A DNA stretch of 64,000 nt from Grifola frondosa (taxonomy: Eukaryota; Basidiomycota; Agaricomycetes; Polyporales; Grifolaceae), in the NCBI GenBank assembly GCA_001683735.1, contig LUGG01000011.1, forward strand, positions 124,001 to 188,000. The letters are read 5' to 3'. The notes beneath the pieces are model-generated. The model was not told the origin of the DNA and made no database searches. It saw only the letters and a list, made by a program, of their open reading frames with translations. The translations under genes and the position numbers were made by a program. This document shows positions 38,382 through 49,427 of this stretch, piece by piece. How positions within the stretch are numbered: position 1 is the first letter of the stretch; every line of letters begins with the position of its first letter.

Positions 38382-40299
38382 CTGCTACTTCGTTGTCCAC
38401 TCCGGCAATGTGGTCGACACGCAACTGAATAGAGTCGTGTAGGAGAATATCGACGGAGAGCATCAAGATTGGGTTGTAGTCAGGGAGTGCGCGGAGAGTG
38501 TTGAAGATAGAGACCGCATCAGTGTTGTCAGAAAGTATTGCTATGCGCTTGATAACGTGCCCAGCGCTGCGCCAGGATGAGATGCGATGCAGCGCAGATG
38601 CAATCGCATATGCTTCGAAAAAGAAGATGGCCGTCGTTGGCGTGTCGAATGGCAGCGGCGAAAGGAACCCGAAGTTCAACCAGGGGAAGTACAATCCCAT
38701 TCCGGTGCCAGATGCATCGACCAGGGCGAACTCGTCGGCATGCGTGCCTTGGACGAGATCCTCCGGTCCCCATTCGAGAGCATCTAAGAAGTGTATGCCA
38801 CTTGAGCTTTCGATATGCGATGCCATCCAGTTGAGGTCTCGAACAATAGCCGCGTTAATGAATAGGCCGGCACGACGGTTATCTTTCCCGGCCATTTTGG
38901 AGTATAAATTGCAGAGCCCTGGCTTCAGCAAGGGATACACATTGAAAGCCCAGTTGGCGTAACCCGCGAACGATTGAAATTCGGCGAGGGGGCACCTCTT
39001 GCGAATGGAAGAGACATCTGTGAATGAGCGGATGGCCTCAAGAAGCTTGATTCGCCCTTCTTGCAGGAGTGTAACGGTCATGGCATTGGGATCGACGTCG
39101 AATCCGATGATTGTGAGCACGGGCCCGCATTCCTGCTTCTTGCGCTCATGCGGTAGACCGATTTGATCCCAAAGGCATAGGAGTTTGGCTTGCTTAGCTG
39201 GGAGGTACATGCGATACGGCAGGTAGAATTCAACACGACTGTCAAGCTCAAATCCGAAGCTGTCATCAACATAGTTGAGGTGCTCTATACAGAGGCGGAC
39301 CACCGCAATCCAGACGACTAGACACATGAATGCCGCAAAAATTCGCTGACCAGCACATGAACCGAAAAGGTTGCACTGGTCAACGTAGCGGAGGCGGTCA
39401 AAGGTAGCGACCTGCTTGATTTGCCAGTATACGGACATGGGAAGGTGCCGGTAGGCCTGCGAGACATCAGATTTCCACATGATGAGTCGGACGGCACCGT
39501 GCTTGCGCCGCAAGGCACGCAGGGATTCACCCAGTGCAGGGATGCCATCAAGGATGACTCCTTTGATGGATTCATGGGTGATAAGTGAGTTTAGAGAAAA
39601 CTGCCCTGCGCTGTGATCATTGACAAGTCGCAACTTGTCCGAATGGGGTTTAGAGACGGCGTGAATAGGCATGCAATACATGCCTGGTAGGAGGTCTGGC
39701 CCAAACGCTGCTGAGAAACGTCCGAGGGCGATTTCTTCGTCGCGCTGCTCGCGCAAGAAAGCCAGAGTAGCTTCATCGCCAGGTGGAGGCCAGTCTTCAT
39801 CCCAGGTGACTGGATATGATGCTGGCGGGGAACTCGCCCATGGCCAGAAGCCTTCACGCAGGCCCCGAAGCACTGAACGGACGAATGCTGGGTTAGGGTG
39901 ACCATCTAGCAGAGCCTCAAAATGATCAACGTGGATTGGAGTCACAATACTGAACAGATGTGGGTGAGATTTGAGAGTAGCATTGACAGTCGGGTTGCTA
40001 TGCTCGGATTCCGGGACATCCGGGAGAGGAGCTTGAGTGAGCGAAGCATCGGCGGTGGTAAGAACTCGCTTTCCTCCTGCCGTCCATATGAGGTTGCGGA
40101 GATACTTGGGATGATGCGCGTCGAAAAGGTTACTTGGCGCTAGCCTTAGCGCATTGGCCCACTGAGTGCCCAGAATTGGAGCAAACAGAGCAGACGTGGT
40201 GGTACCGGCAAGCTGAGGCCTGGTGCGGGCAGTTTCCGGTGTTCCATCATCGGCACGCATCCTTTTGGCGCTTGGAGTTCGCTGATCCAAGTCCCCCAC
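38239..40299 (-). CDS. Ngaro reverse transcriptase / RNase H
   Basis: 686-codon open frame with no interruption. The reverse transcriptase domain covers roughly residues 180-440: KLRLVNDHSAGQ, WKSDVSQAYRHLPM, and the active-site YVDD in LNYVDDSFGF near residue 340. The RNase H part follows with acidic residues in FALVDASGTG, FFEAYAIASALH, AILSDNTDAV and HIAGVDNEVADALS. The C-terminus runs into the recombinase region in another frame. The first codons overlap the end of gag in a different frame, so translation may start downstream of 40299 or by frameshift. It would copy element RNA into DNA in the nucleus or cytoplasm. The frame is intact, unlike its neighbours. Confidence 0.93.
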   Translation of the reverse strand: MGDLDQRTPSAKRMRADDGTPETARTRPQLAGTTTSALFAPILGTQWANALRLAPSNLFDAHHPKYLRNLIWTAGGKRVLTTADASLTQAPLPDVPESEHSNPTVNATLKSHPHLFSIVTPIHVDHFEALLDGHPNPAFVRSVLRGLREGFWPWASSPPASYPVTWDEDWPPPGDEATLAFLREQRDEEIALGRFSAAFGPDLLPGMYCMPIHAVSKPHSDKLRLVNDHSAGQFSLNSLITHESIKGVILDGIPALGESLRALRRKHGAVRLIMWKSDVSQAYRHLPMSVYWQIKQVATFDRLRYVDQCNLFGSCAGQRIFAAFMCLVVWIAVVRLCIEHLNYVDDSFGFELDSRVEFYLPYRMYLPAKQAKLLCLWDQIGLPHERKKQECGPVLTIIGFDVDPNAMTVTLLQEGRIKLLEAIRSFTDVSSIRKRCPLAEFQSFAGYANWAFNVYPLLKPGLCNLYSKMAGKDNRRAGLFINAAIVRDLNWMASHIESSSGIHFLDALEWGPEDLVQGTHADEFALVDASGTGMGLYFPWLNFGFLSPLPFDTPTTAIFFFEAYAIASALHRISSWRSAGHVIKRIAILSDNTDAVSIFNTLRALPDYNPILMLSVDILLHDSIQLRVDHIAGVDNEVADALSHNDPDHACRFAPGLRIFPFTPPLLSQGVGKNEHFPFETLAACA

Positions 40300-41312
40300 T
40301 TCCAGGCGAGAGTCCGCCCTTCACTTTGTGGTACACGTTGGCCCTGGCCGAATCCAAGAATTGGATCTTGAGGTCCGAGAACTCTGCGAAATCGGAGAGC
40401 AAGAGGTCGCGTCTCGATCCAACTCATTTGCGGACCGCGCGGTCGAAGTCGAGCAACCGGTGATGGACGGGAGTTGCAAGGGCGCCGAACAAATTCGTGA
40501 TGAACTCGCCATAGAGGGTGAGCTCTTCTCGGCGATGAGGGAAGGCGTACGAAGTTGCTGGGATGGTTTTGTTCCAGGCGAAAACCCAGTCGCCAAAGGT
40601 GAGGACTTTCTTTGAGGGGGTGATAGCGCGGTATGACAGTTCGACGTCGCCAAGGTGTTCGACATGCTTTTCATCTCGGAGCGCGGAGTATCGTCCTGCG
40701 AAAACATGGTCGAGATCGACTGCTCGTCCTGCCAAGATGTTGACCCCTCCGAATCGGGAAACTCGGGTGCACCGTAGGAGTTAGAAGGTCGGACTTGGCC
40801 ACCTTGGGGTCGACCGCGTACTCTCGCAGGGCGGAGGGTGGCCCTGATCTCTGACGGACTGCTGAACCACCGATGAGATCGGCGACGGTCCATGCATACT
40901 TCGCGGGGTCTGCTCGCTTGCACTTCGCGGAGGGGACATCCGAATCGGCAGATCCTTCCCTAGACCTAGACGGTCGAGGAGCGTCGGGTGTGAGTTCTGC
41001 TCCGGCGGTGTCGAGAGTAGCGCTGCGTTCGGCAGGGTGCTCGTCGAGAGGCTCAGGTCTGACTTCTCTGACCCATTCGGCATCGATCTCCCGGAGCATG
41101 GCGATGTAGGAGTCGAGAGCCTCATCAGCAGTGGGATTTTGGGTCCCACCGCCGGCAACGAGCAAGCACTCGGTGAGATCGTGGATTGCGCTCGCTCGAC
41201 TGGTTCTGCTCGTTCGGTAGCTGTCGACGATGCCCATGAGTTTTGAGATGTCACCAGATGGTGCTCTGGGCTCCTCCCGTGCTGGGAGGGACGGGACTGC
41301 GGCATCGCTCAT
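40131..41312 (-). pseudogene. Ngaro gag-like protein with CCCH zinc finger, broken
   Basis: Starts at MSDAAVPSLPAREEPRAP (41312). The middle part holds KYAWTVADLIGG. After a frame change near 40755 comes the conserved part with DHVFAGRYSALRDEK, FGDWVFAWNKTIPATSYAFP and HHRLLDFDRAVR. The C-terminus carries a probable nucleic-acid-binding finger, WNTGNCPHQASACRYHHVC, followed by CSVCSNSGHSVGQC. An in-frame TGA at 40247-40249 sits just before this finger, where Arg (CGA) is likely. The protein would package element RNA. The order and motifs match gag of fungal Ngaro elements as I remember them. The function is inferred from position and the finger. Confidence 0.72.
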
Positions 41313-41406
41313 TCCAGGTACGGAGAAAAGCTGCGTAGAATCGTGAAATGAAGATAGAGTTTGATGGGAGCAGCTTTCACCCGGGCAGTGTAAGTTGCGA
41401 CAATAA

Positions 41407-41620
41407 TAACGTGAATCTGGCGAGCACAACGAGGAACTGAGGCAAGGAAAGGAGCCCCTTTCCCCTCAGTTGCTCACAGGTGAGGTGCACCCTGCCGAGA
41501 GCCCGAGCGGATCGGGACGTGAAGTTACGGCAACGCGCGAGTGGCGCTGCGGGCCCGCTACGTGGCGGGACAGTGCAGCTCGATTAGTCTTGCGTAAATT
41601 CCGGGCCCCTTTAAGCACAA
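41407..41620 (-). repeat. Ngaro split repeat A1
   Basis: 214 bp from ACGTGAATCTGGCGAGC to TTTAAGCACAA, matching A2. It keeps the uninterrupted MITE target site. It forms the 5' end of the element and presumably holds its promoter. It directly abuts decayed DNA at 41621. Confidence 0.85.
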
Positions 41621-41649
41621 TATAATGATGTCATGCATCTCAACATTGT

Positions 41650-42300
41650 ACCATAGTACAAACATCCAGAACAACTTTGATAATATATACAGCATGTAGT
41701 TCAGAAAGGGTATAATATACTCATGAGTGTGACCTTGTTGATTGGCACAAGGGTAAAATCATCTAATAATCATTAATAGCACTTTTAAAAGGACATTATT
41801 TTTATACTTGATGACCATATTAACCTCCATGTCACTATCTGGGACATGGTCACCTATATGATTATGGGAGAAAATTTATTCAAAAAATCAAACTAGCTGT
41901 GCCTACAAACATGCTCTTATCATATACATCATTGATCAATATTAATGTTTAGTTCAATTGCTAAATGTTTGGTGATAGTTGATCACTGCTGGTTATCATC
42001 ATATTGGTTGAAAATGTTACAAAGTAACTTAAATTGAAATGGAAGGACTAACATGATCAAATTCTTCATATTTCAGTCATTCCAATTGTATAATCAAAAG
42101 CATGTCTTAAATGTGATAATTTTGGATGGATGCTAATAGGTAACCAAATATGTGTGGCTAAGGTGAGATGATTTTGATAAAAGCTTCTAGGACATTGCTG
42201 ATGGATGTCACAATTTTCACTCATATATCACTGCATTCTGCTTTCATATACAATAATAAGCTTTCCTTTTGACATAACAATGTCATTCCACCTCTCACAA
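41650..42300 (+). repeat. Dispersed decayed repeat, copy 2
   Basis: Homologous to 5719-6345, same orientation, with many transitions and small indels. Its left end meets the Ngaro element, which may have inserted at or into it. No coding capacity. Confidence 0.8.
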
Positions 42301-42371
42301 ACCTACACTCACCTTGCTCAAAAGGTGGGGAGAAAGTAATACTTAGTGTAAAAGGATAATGTGTGATATGA

Positions 42372-43510
42372 TGATATGAAGATGCATGCTATGTGGACAA
42401 ATCTATTTTTGCATTCAAGCTGATGATCATGCAAAAATTTCACCAATAAATACACAGAATTGTAGTTGCAATTATATCATTGCAGGCCATTTCACCCAAC
42501 AGAACTTGACTTGGTTGTAGCACCCTTAATACATCACAAGGCTATTCAAATTCACCTCATGGTAACATACAACATTTCCAAATACTTGCAACCTAATTGT
42601 TCAGTGTTTTACATGTGTTTACCTTGCAGAACACATGTGTTGAATCTAATTCTAGTCTTTTTGACTCTTTTCCAGTCTCAGATCATCTCTCCCTCTAATA
42701 TAGCTATGTCACATGACTCCACACATTGATGCAACATCATCAATATTATCAGTGGTGAACATCAGACTGTACCTCTGATGCAATGTGGCTCCCTTTCAAA
42801 TAGATGCCCTGAGCAGTCCGCATATTTACTCAAATATATCTTCACATCTTTCATGTGCTGGTGCAGTGCATGGCTATACATGGTAGGTGTAGCAGTTCAG
42901 CCACCATACCTTCTGTATTCTCTTACCCCTTGATTCCTGCTAGCTTACTCATGTCACGTTTCATCCCAGACCTTTGTTAATATTGTTACTGACCTTTCTC
43001 TTACTAGTTAGAATATTTCACAGGATATGCTCATTACAAGACACTTGCAATCAGCTCTTGACTTATACTGAGTTCTTTTCATGTTTCAGATGTGCAGAAT
43101 AATCCATAAAAAAACTTATGTACAGTACAATATGAATCAGATATGAGTTTTTCCCACAAGCACAGAGTTCAAAATCATTGGCTTCACTTGCAATCACATT
43201 CACTCTACATATAACTTCACTCTCACTATGAACACTGCAATCTAAGAGACCCTATTCATCATGACACATGTGGAATGCAAAGAGAGACTATATCATTAAG
43301 CTTTCCCTTTATATTTCTTTCTATTTCTTAGCTATTCAAGACACGTGAGTTATTTGTGATTCATGAGTCCAATTATCTACACAGTTTGATACAAGGGATC
43401 CCTGCAAGAAATCGAGAGGTCATTTGCACTGTATCTCATTGCTACTGACTTTATGATCTATAAAATACATTATAGGTATTTTTTAGATTAAAGTTGGCAA
43501 AAGAGTATCA
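42372..43510 (+). mobile_element. CpG-depleted copy of the 1.25-kb element
   Basis: Aligns end to end with 30223-31469: starts TGATATGAAGATGC and ends AAGAGTATCA. Nearly every CG of the intact copy is TG or CA here (for example CTTGCGATCGGC against CTTGCAATCAGC). It is about 110 bp shorter through deletions. The flanks ATGA/ATGG may be a decayed 4-bp duplication. It confirms that the insert in the Plavaka transposase is a separate mobile unit. Confidence 0.88.
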
Positions 43511-43821
43511 ATGGAGATCAGCAAAATAGTTGAGTCTGAGCCTAAATACACATGTGTATTAGAACCCTGGATACTATTCTAGAACCCATGTATGATACCA
43601 TGCTGACTGATGCTGCACATGACCATCAAGCCATGAGTCAGCCAAGTTAGTGACCAATAGCATATCTCCTGATACAGTCTTATTTATGTATATCTATAAT
43701 CAGAAAATGACAAGAAAATGATAAGATAATCTGGTAAGATATTTAACAGTTAGCAGTGCAGTGGTGGTGACTGTGCAATACAATAGGGTAATGTTCATTA
43801 TGTATGTGACAACACAGCTTA

Positions 43822-44464
43822 CACTGAGGAGAAATCTCCATGATTCTGCTGAGAACATTAGAAAAACATGATGAACCTTGATTAAATAAGTTCAGCATAA
43901 TAATAGTGAAATAATTGTAATATTATTTAAAATATAATCACAATGTTCAAAATGTGTTCTGACTATTTTTCTCAGAATTAAACAAAATGATATCTTCAGA
44001 TATATTCTAATTGTGATCATTATGTTTATATCAAAAGTGTGTTGGTTACATTGCAAATATATTCAGAATGTCCTCATTATATTCTCCATATGAACACATT
44101 GTTAAAAAAAAAACATTGAAAATGATGTTATGATATTTTTCAAATTCTAAATAATATTTTGATAATATTTTAAATACTTTCACAATGTATCTGTTCAGAA
44201 AATATGATAATTATATCCTAAATGCATTTGCAATGTAATTAATATATTTTGGACGTAAACATCATGATTACAATTAAAATATATCTGAAGATATCATTTT
44301 GTTCAATTCTGAGAAAAACAGTCAGAACACATTTTGAACACATTGTGGTTATATTTAAAATAATATTACAATTTTTTCACATCTATTATGCTACACTTAT
44401 TCAGTCAAAGTTCACCATGCTTTCATGATATTCTCACTGAAATTATGGAAATTTCTCCTCAGTG
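43822..44464 (+). mobile_element. 643-bp foldback element with TTA duplication
   Basis: The whole unit is one imperfect inverted repeat. Arms of about 300 bp begin CACTGAGGAGAAAT and meet near 44110-44150. Within the arms, blocks such as AAAATGTGTTCTGACT and AAAATGATATCTTCAGATAT pair almost perfectly. It is flanked by TTA at 43819-43821 and 44465-44467. The CACTG terminus with a 3-bp duplication suggests a CACTA-like or PIF/Harbinger-like non-autonomous element. No reading frame. Confidence 0.8.
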
Positions 44465-44810
44465 TTACATATTGTGCAGCTCAATGTTTGATATAATTGG
44501 AAGGTGATTTCAATGTTCCAAAAATATGAAATCCAAATGTGCCAAAAATATTTGGCAAACAATAGAAACTGCACCTTGTTAGGTTTGAAATGAAATATAT
44601 ACATGAAAGAGCTTTTGAAGATACTGCTCAACTTCATTGGGTTCAGAATAAGATGAAGGACCAACCACAATGAAGGCTTATGCATGTCAGTATGTGCACT
44701 ATCAAACAAAGGTAAATAGTCCAAGTAAGTTAATCAGAGTTACAAAATCTCCCTGTTTTAGAGAGTCATTTCCCATGCAAGCAACATGTCTCAGGTTATC
44801 AGAACACATA

Positions 44811-44917
44811 CAGCCAATTGCATAAATAACTGCAGATCAGGGTGCAGGTAAGTGTATTTGTCCGGGACAAATAAACCTCTGTGCATCCCGACCTGCAGTT
44901 ATTTGTGCAACTGGCTG
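44811..44917. repeat. 107-bp hairpin at the AT-rich/GC-rich boundary
   Basis: Arms of about 52 bp fold around a GTCCGGGAC centre (outer arm: CAGCC-A/G-TTGCA-T/C-AAATAACTGCAG). The left arm faces the decayed domain and carries A/T at most differences. The right arm faces the genes and keeps the CpGs. It may be a small MITE. No clear target duplication was found. Confidence 0.75.
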
Positions 44918-46386
44918 CACGGTGACGTACAAGTACTGATTTACACGAGGCTTCACTGCTGCGGTGAACACCGACAATGCCCGCATCTGTGCGCATCGGA
45001 GGCCCGGCCCGCAAATAATACTATATATGGCACTTTCGAAAGATTCTCGTTCGTCCAAAGGAGCTCAAGTTGTAGAGGAAGGAGGAGCTACGACGTCACA
45101 CAGATGCACCTGATGCAAGTCTCTAGATCTTCCATGCATTGAGCTTGTCTTCAATTCAGGCACGACACACACACACGCACGGAAGACTCGGACGTTGTAT
45201 CCGATGCTCAGTGACGAGCACAGAATTTCGCCCTCTTCGAACAGCATCATAAGAGATATCTAGAAATACCAGGTGATGGGTTCCCAGGACGCCGCAAGTG
45301 ATCCCCGGATGCTAGCGTACACATTCGATGCTGTCCCTCGATAGGGGTCATAGCCATGGGAGGATCTGCGATGGGCGCTAGATGGCCTTAAAGCGACTTC
45401 GATGCGAGAGAGAAGCTACGAGATGCAGCAGCGAATTTTTTGACGGCGCCGGAGTGGGAGCGGACATACAGTGGTAGATGAAGCTGTGTTCTGGTGTGGA
45501 GAACATATCAGTGGCACGACGCGGTGGCTCCGCGAGCAGGAGGAGGGCATGCGTTTGGGTGCCTTCGCAGCCTTATCGGCGGCGGCATGTTTTTTGATGA
45601 CACCGGCAGAGACATCACAGAAGCTCAGCGCTCAAGCTCGGTGTTGAACATGCCTGAGCTATTAAATAAGAGTAACGTGTTGCAAACGTCGCAAGATAGC
45701 GTGAGACGTACATGAGGAATATTACGCCCCAGCATCAGCAGCAGGGCGTGTTGAACCGACGTTGGGCGACGGGAGAATCGCGTTTGTCACGAAGGCACGT
45801 GAGACGTGACGATGAACAGAGATGGGCGCCGGGAAGAGCAATGAATCGACAGGTTGAAGGGAAGTGAAGTGGAGCTAAACATATCGGAACCAGACAAGTA
45901 CCGTCGTGGAAGAAGACCGGCGCAGATCATCCGTGACGGATTTACGCCGCCCCGTGCACGGCGCCCGTCTGTGCGGGAGTGCGGATGCGCGGAAGCAAGA
46001 ACGACGGTCAAGGAAGGCGGATTGAGGAAGACGGACGTTTTGGGAGAGAGGAGCGGCGGACGATGATGGTGATGGACGGGGGAGATGTTAGCAGGACATG
46101 AGAAGGGCGCCGAGTGGGAAACAGTCTCCAACGGAATTACCAAAACAGGTCGTGCTTCCATTCGGTAGAAGGCGCACGTGATGGTATTTTTAATTGTATG
46201 GTGGTCCACTTGTGTCGAGGGCTAATCCATTTTCTTCTCTCGAGATTCCCTCTAATCTTGTCCAACTCTATGCGTGCGGGCTAGCCTGCCCCTCTGCACT
46301 CGTCTCTCTCCTTCCTCCTCCTTCCCTCCCGCCATTCCTCTTCTTCGCCTCCCCCTCCCTACCGTTCCCCTCCTCACGCCCCCCTC
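44918..46386. other. CpG-rich intergenic region and likely promoter of the RGS gene
   Basis: No gene is supported. Frames of 70-140 codons are low-complexity by-products of GC content. From about 46300 to the ATG at 46387 the plus strand is strongly pyrimidine-rich (blocks such as CTCCTTCCCTCCCGCC), a common feature just upstream of fungal start codons. Confidence 0.55.
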
Positions 46387-49300
46387 ATGTCCTCCCTCCC
46401 CATCCCAGTCCGGGTCCCTTCCGCTGTCACTCACCCCCAGCCCGCCCCGCCTCCACCAAATACTATCAAGCTCTCCCCGAAAGCTCTGCTCTCTCTCCCT
46501 TACCGCCTAACGCACCCTCCCCCACCGACTGGGAAGCTCACCTCGTGGGGCGTCACGCCTCATTTTGATATCAGTCTAGATGACATTGTCAATCGCAAAC
46601 ATTTGCCCCCGCTCGGCTTGAAGGACTTTGAGGAATGGCTCCTCTTCGTTGAGCGTGCGCCGGAAAACCTGTACGTCTGTCTTCTCTTTTTCGTGCTCGT
46701 GCTCCGTTTCGCACGGCGGCGTAGGCGCGGTGATGCTGAGAAGGCGTCCCGCGCCTCAGCTGTCGATCTGGAAGTCGGACGTTGTCCCTTGATTTGCCCG
46801 TGCACGCACACTGGGTTGTGTGCGACAACCAGCATGCCAACGTGCAGTGGAACTACTATTGTAATACCTCTGCGACGCAATAGCACGAATTGCTTCATCT
46901 GCTACGTGCTTTATCCGCGGGTACACCGAGGAAATGCGTCTGGTCGGCCCGGAGAGAAGATCCGACGATTAATTTGACTTGGATCGCACATTGGCCGTGT
47001 TCTGCGAGCCTTGTGCTCAGTTTCGATTTGACCCATTCAATTATGTAGCGCATACAACCAGCCTTAACCACACCCTATTCTACCGCCATGCTGCGGGCAA
47101 GTGAGGTTCGAGAATCCGCATTCGCTTCTTTGTTTGAGCTCAAATATTGAAGTAATGGCTCCCAAGCAAATTGCTTGTGCGTTATGGCTGCGTTCCTCTT
47201 TTTTGCACCATATCTTGTCGAGTTACTTTTTGGATTACAACACAGCGTATCGGTGCGCTTACTTTCAAAATCCCAATCTACTGCCCATGCTCTACGCACA
47301 ATTGATCTGACCTTCTCCGCTGTCTGCAGATACTTCATTCTTTGGTTACGTGATTACACCGCACGCTATAATGCATGGGCCCGCCAATCCAAACGGTCCA
47401 CCTCCGCTCGCGTCCGGACCCCTGCCTACCGCACTCTCTCCTTCCCCGCTCCCCCGCCGAACCCTGCCCTCGCCCACTTCTTCCTCCGCGCCAAGCACAC
47501 CTTCCTCGCGCCTCACGCCCCATACGAGCTCCCTGTTCCCAGTGACGTCCTCCAGCCTTTCCATACAGCTTCCTTGGGCGCGGGCGTCGGCGGGCCCCTC
47601 GCAGGTACAGACCTAGACAGTTTGAGTCCGAGTACGACTTTGAGTGTGGCTGGGAGCATGACGCTTCCCCCACCGCCTCCAGACCCTGCGGTGTTCGCGG
47701 AGCTGGCGGAATGTGTACGTGAGATGCTGGATGAGAGCCTCTCGCGCTTCGTCATTGCGACGTACCATAATGTGGGGATGCCCCGCGCGCATTGTGGGTG
47801 TGCAGGCGGCATCGTGATTGCGATCATCGGCAGGTATGTGTAGTTTGACTTCTTTTAACGCATTCTGTGGCTAAGTTGGTCCTGTAGTGCTCCGCCGCTC
47901 GTGGCGAACTTTGCAACAGGAGGCTCCCGTTGGTGGCGGATCGCCGCGCTACCTGGGATGTGGCTTGGGCTCACGATCCTCATCTCCGCCTTCTATGGGG
48001 TATGCCTTATTCCCGTTCCTTATGTTCACATACTGATTGAATTGTATAGGTGTGTATGATGATATACGTGTTCGGCGACCTCCGCCAGCTGCGCTCCTTC
48101 GAGCTCGCGCGCCTCCCCGGCACCAACCCCACTGGTCCTGCACCCCACCACCAAACCCGGAGGTTGTTCTGGCGGAAGACGAAGAAGGTGCGCCCTGAGA
48201 TCAGCGCGCCGCTGAGTAGCATTCCCATAGTGCAGCCGATCACGCGCCCGCCAAAAGCACGCCTGCATGGCTCGCTGTCCATGTCTGTCCAGAGTGAGGG
48301 AGAAGATGAGGCAGGGCCAAGTACGTCGAGGTTCGCCCCACCGAAGCTCCGTATCATTCCTCCGCCAGCCCCCGCTCAAGTGCGCTCACGTTCATCGGCA
48401 TCGTCACACGCATCTTCGGAAAGCGATGAGTATACAGATGATTCGGAGGAGGACTCTGATGAGGATGGGGAGAATGTGGGGAAGAAGAGCAAGCGGCCGC
48501 GGATCGAGATTTCGGATGCGTACTATGACGAGCACCCATCTCCTGAGGGCCCCGCGACGACAGCGTTCGTGCATGGGGGCGGCAGGGGATACTGGATTGG
48601 GCGGCGCGCCGCAGTGGTCGGATTATGCGGATAGCGAGGAGGAGCTAGTTGCAACAGCGGCGTTCATTAGGCCGTACGCGTACGATAGCGATAGGTGAGT
48701 GGACAGTTTTACTTCTACATGTCAAGTATGGTTCTAGTGAAGAACTAACTTATGTGCTTCTCTAGCAGACGATGGGGCTTGGATTCGCAGATTAGCGACG
48801 TCGAGTCGCAGACACGGTGTTCAAAAATCAGCCGCCTACGCGGCGACACGTTCGATTTTGATGGGCTCCCTCCGCGCCGTCCACGCCCTTCACCATCCGG
48901 CACTCGCTCCCCTCTACCTTCTCCGCCCCTCACCACCCCAGTACTAAGTGCAGACGTAGAAAAGGGGCAGGACGCGAGCACGCATGTGCGTTTCGCGAAG
49001 GAGACGGTGCACCCTCGCAACGCTTCGCGGGCTCCTCGGGCGTCTGCAGACCAAATGCGGGCCTGCGAATGTCGCGGCGCATTTTGCGAAGACATCACGC
49101 GAGACGGTGCACGACGTGGATCCGAGTGAGAAGGGCACGCCGGTGACGCCGGTGTCATCGACGATCGTTGGATCGCCGCGTTCGCCGACGTTGGCGTCTA
49201 GTGCACCGTTGCCGCCGTGCGCGATGCGCAAGGAGGACGTGCGTGTGTCGTGGCGTATGCGATTCCGCCGCGCCTTGGCGGTACCTGCGTTTGCGTCGCC

Positions 49301-49427
49301 GCTGACGCCTGTGCTTAACCCGATCGTGACGCGGGCGCAGTGGGAGATCGTGGTGAGGAGCGCGCTGATGGCGCTCGTGGTGAGCTGCGTCGTGATCGCG
49401 GGGCTGGTCGGTGCACCGGAGACGTGA
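46387..49427 (+). CDS. RGS-domain membrane protein (Rax1-like)
   Basis: Predicted exons: 46387-46670, 47330-47833, 47888-47999, 48050-48568, 48615-48694, about 48766-49006 and 49050-49427. The N-terminal part has an RGS-like domain (DFEEWLLFVERAPENL joined to YFILWLRDYTARYN, then AKHTFLAPHAPYELPVPSDV and VREMLDESLSRFVIATYHNV). Two membrane segments follow (GGIVIAIIG and WLGLTILISAFYGVCMMIYV), then a long charged, probably disordered loop. A last membrane segment lies near the C-terminus (QWEIVVRSALMALVVSCVV). The layout fits fungal RGS/Rax1-type proteins that act at membranes in polarity or G-protein signalling. Intron 1 is 659 bp, about ten times the usual here. The two smallest introns (46 and 43 bp) were chosen to keep frame and could instead hide sequence errors. 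Confidence 0.82.

Larger units (their letters stand above)
36217..41620 (-). mobile_element. Ngaro-type tyrosine-recombinase retrotransposon
   Basis: Coding runs on the minus strand. In that direction the order is A1 (41620-41407), gag, reverse transcriptase/RNase H, tyrosine recombinase, B1 (37219-37109), A2 (37108 to about 36484) and B2 (36327-36217). This is the split direct repeat arrangement A1-ORFs-B1-A2-B2 known for Ngaro/PAT-like members of the DIRS order. There is no aspartic protease and no DDE integrase, and no target duplication was seen, as expected for recombinase-based integration. A MITE interrupts A2. Single frame breaks in gag and in the recombinase make this copy probably immobile, although most of it is well preserved and CpG-rich. 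Confidence 0.88.

Noticed and set aside
36217..41620. LTR (Gypsy or Copia) retrotransposon
   Set aside because: No protease or DDE integrase, no simple paired LTRs; a tyrosine recombinase and split repeats are present instead.
45787..46209. 140-codon minus-strand frame upstream of the RGS gene
   Set aside because: Low-complexity composition, no motif, no exon structure; likely chance in GC-rich promoter DNA.
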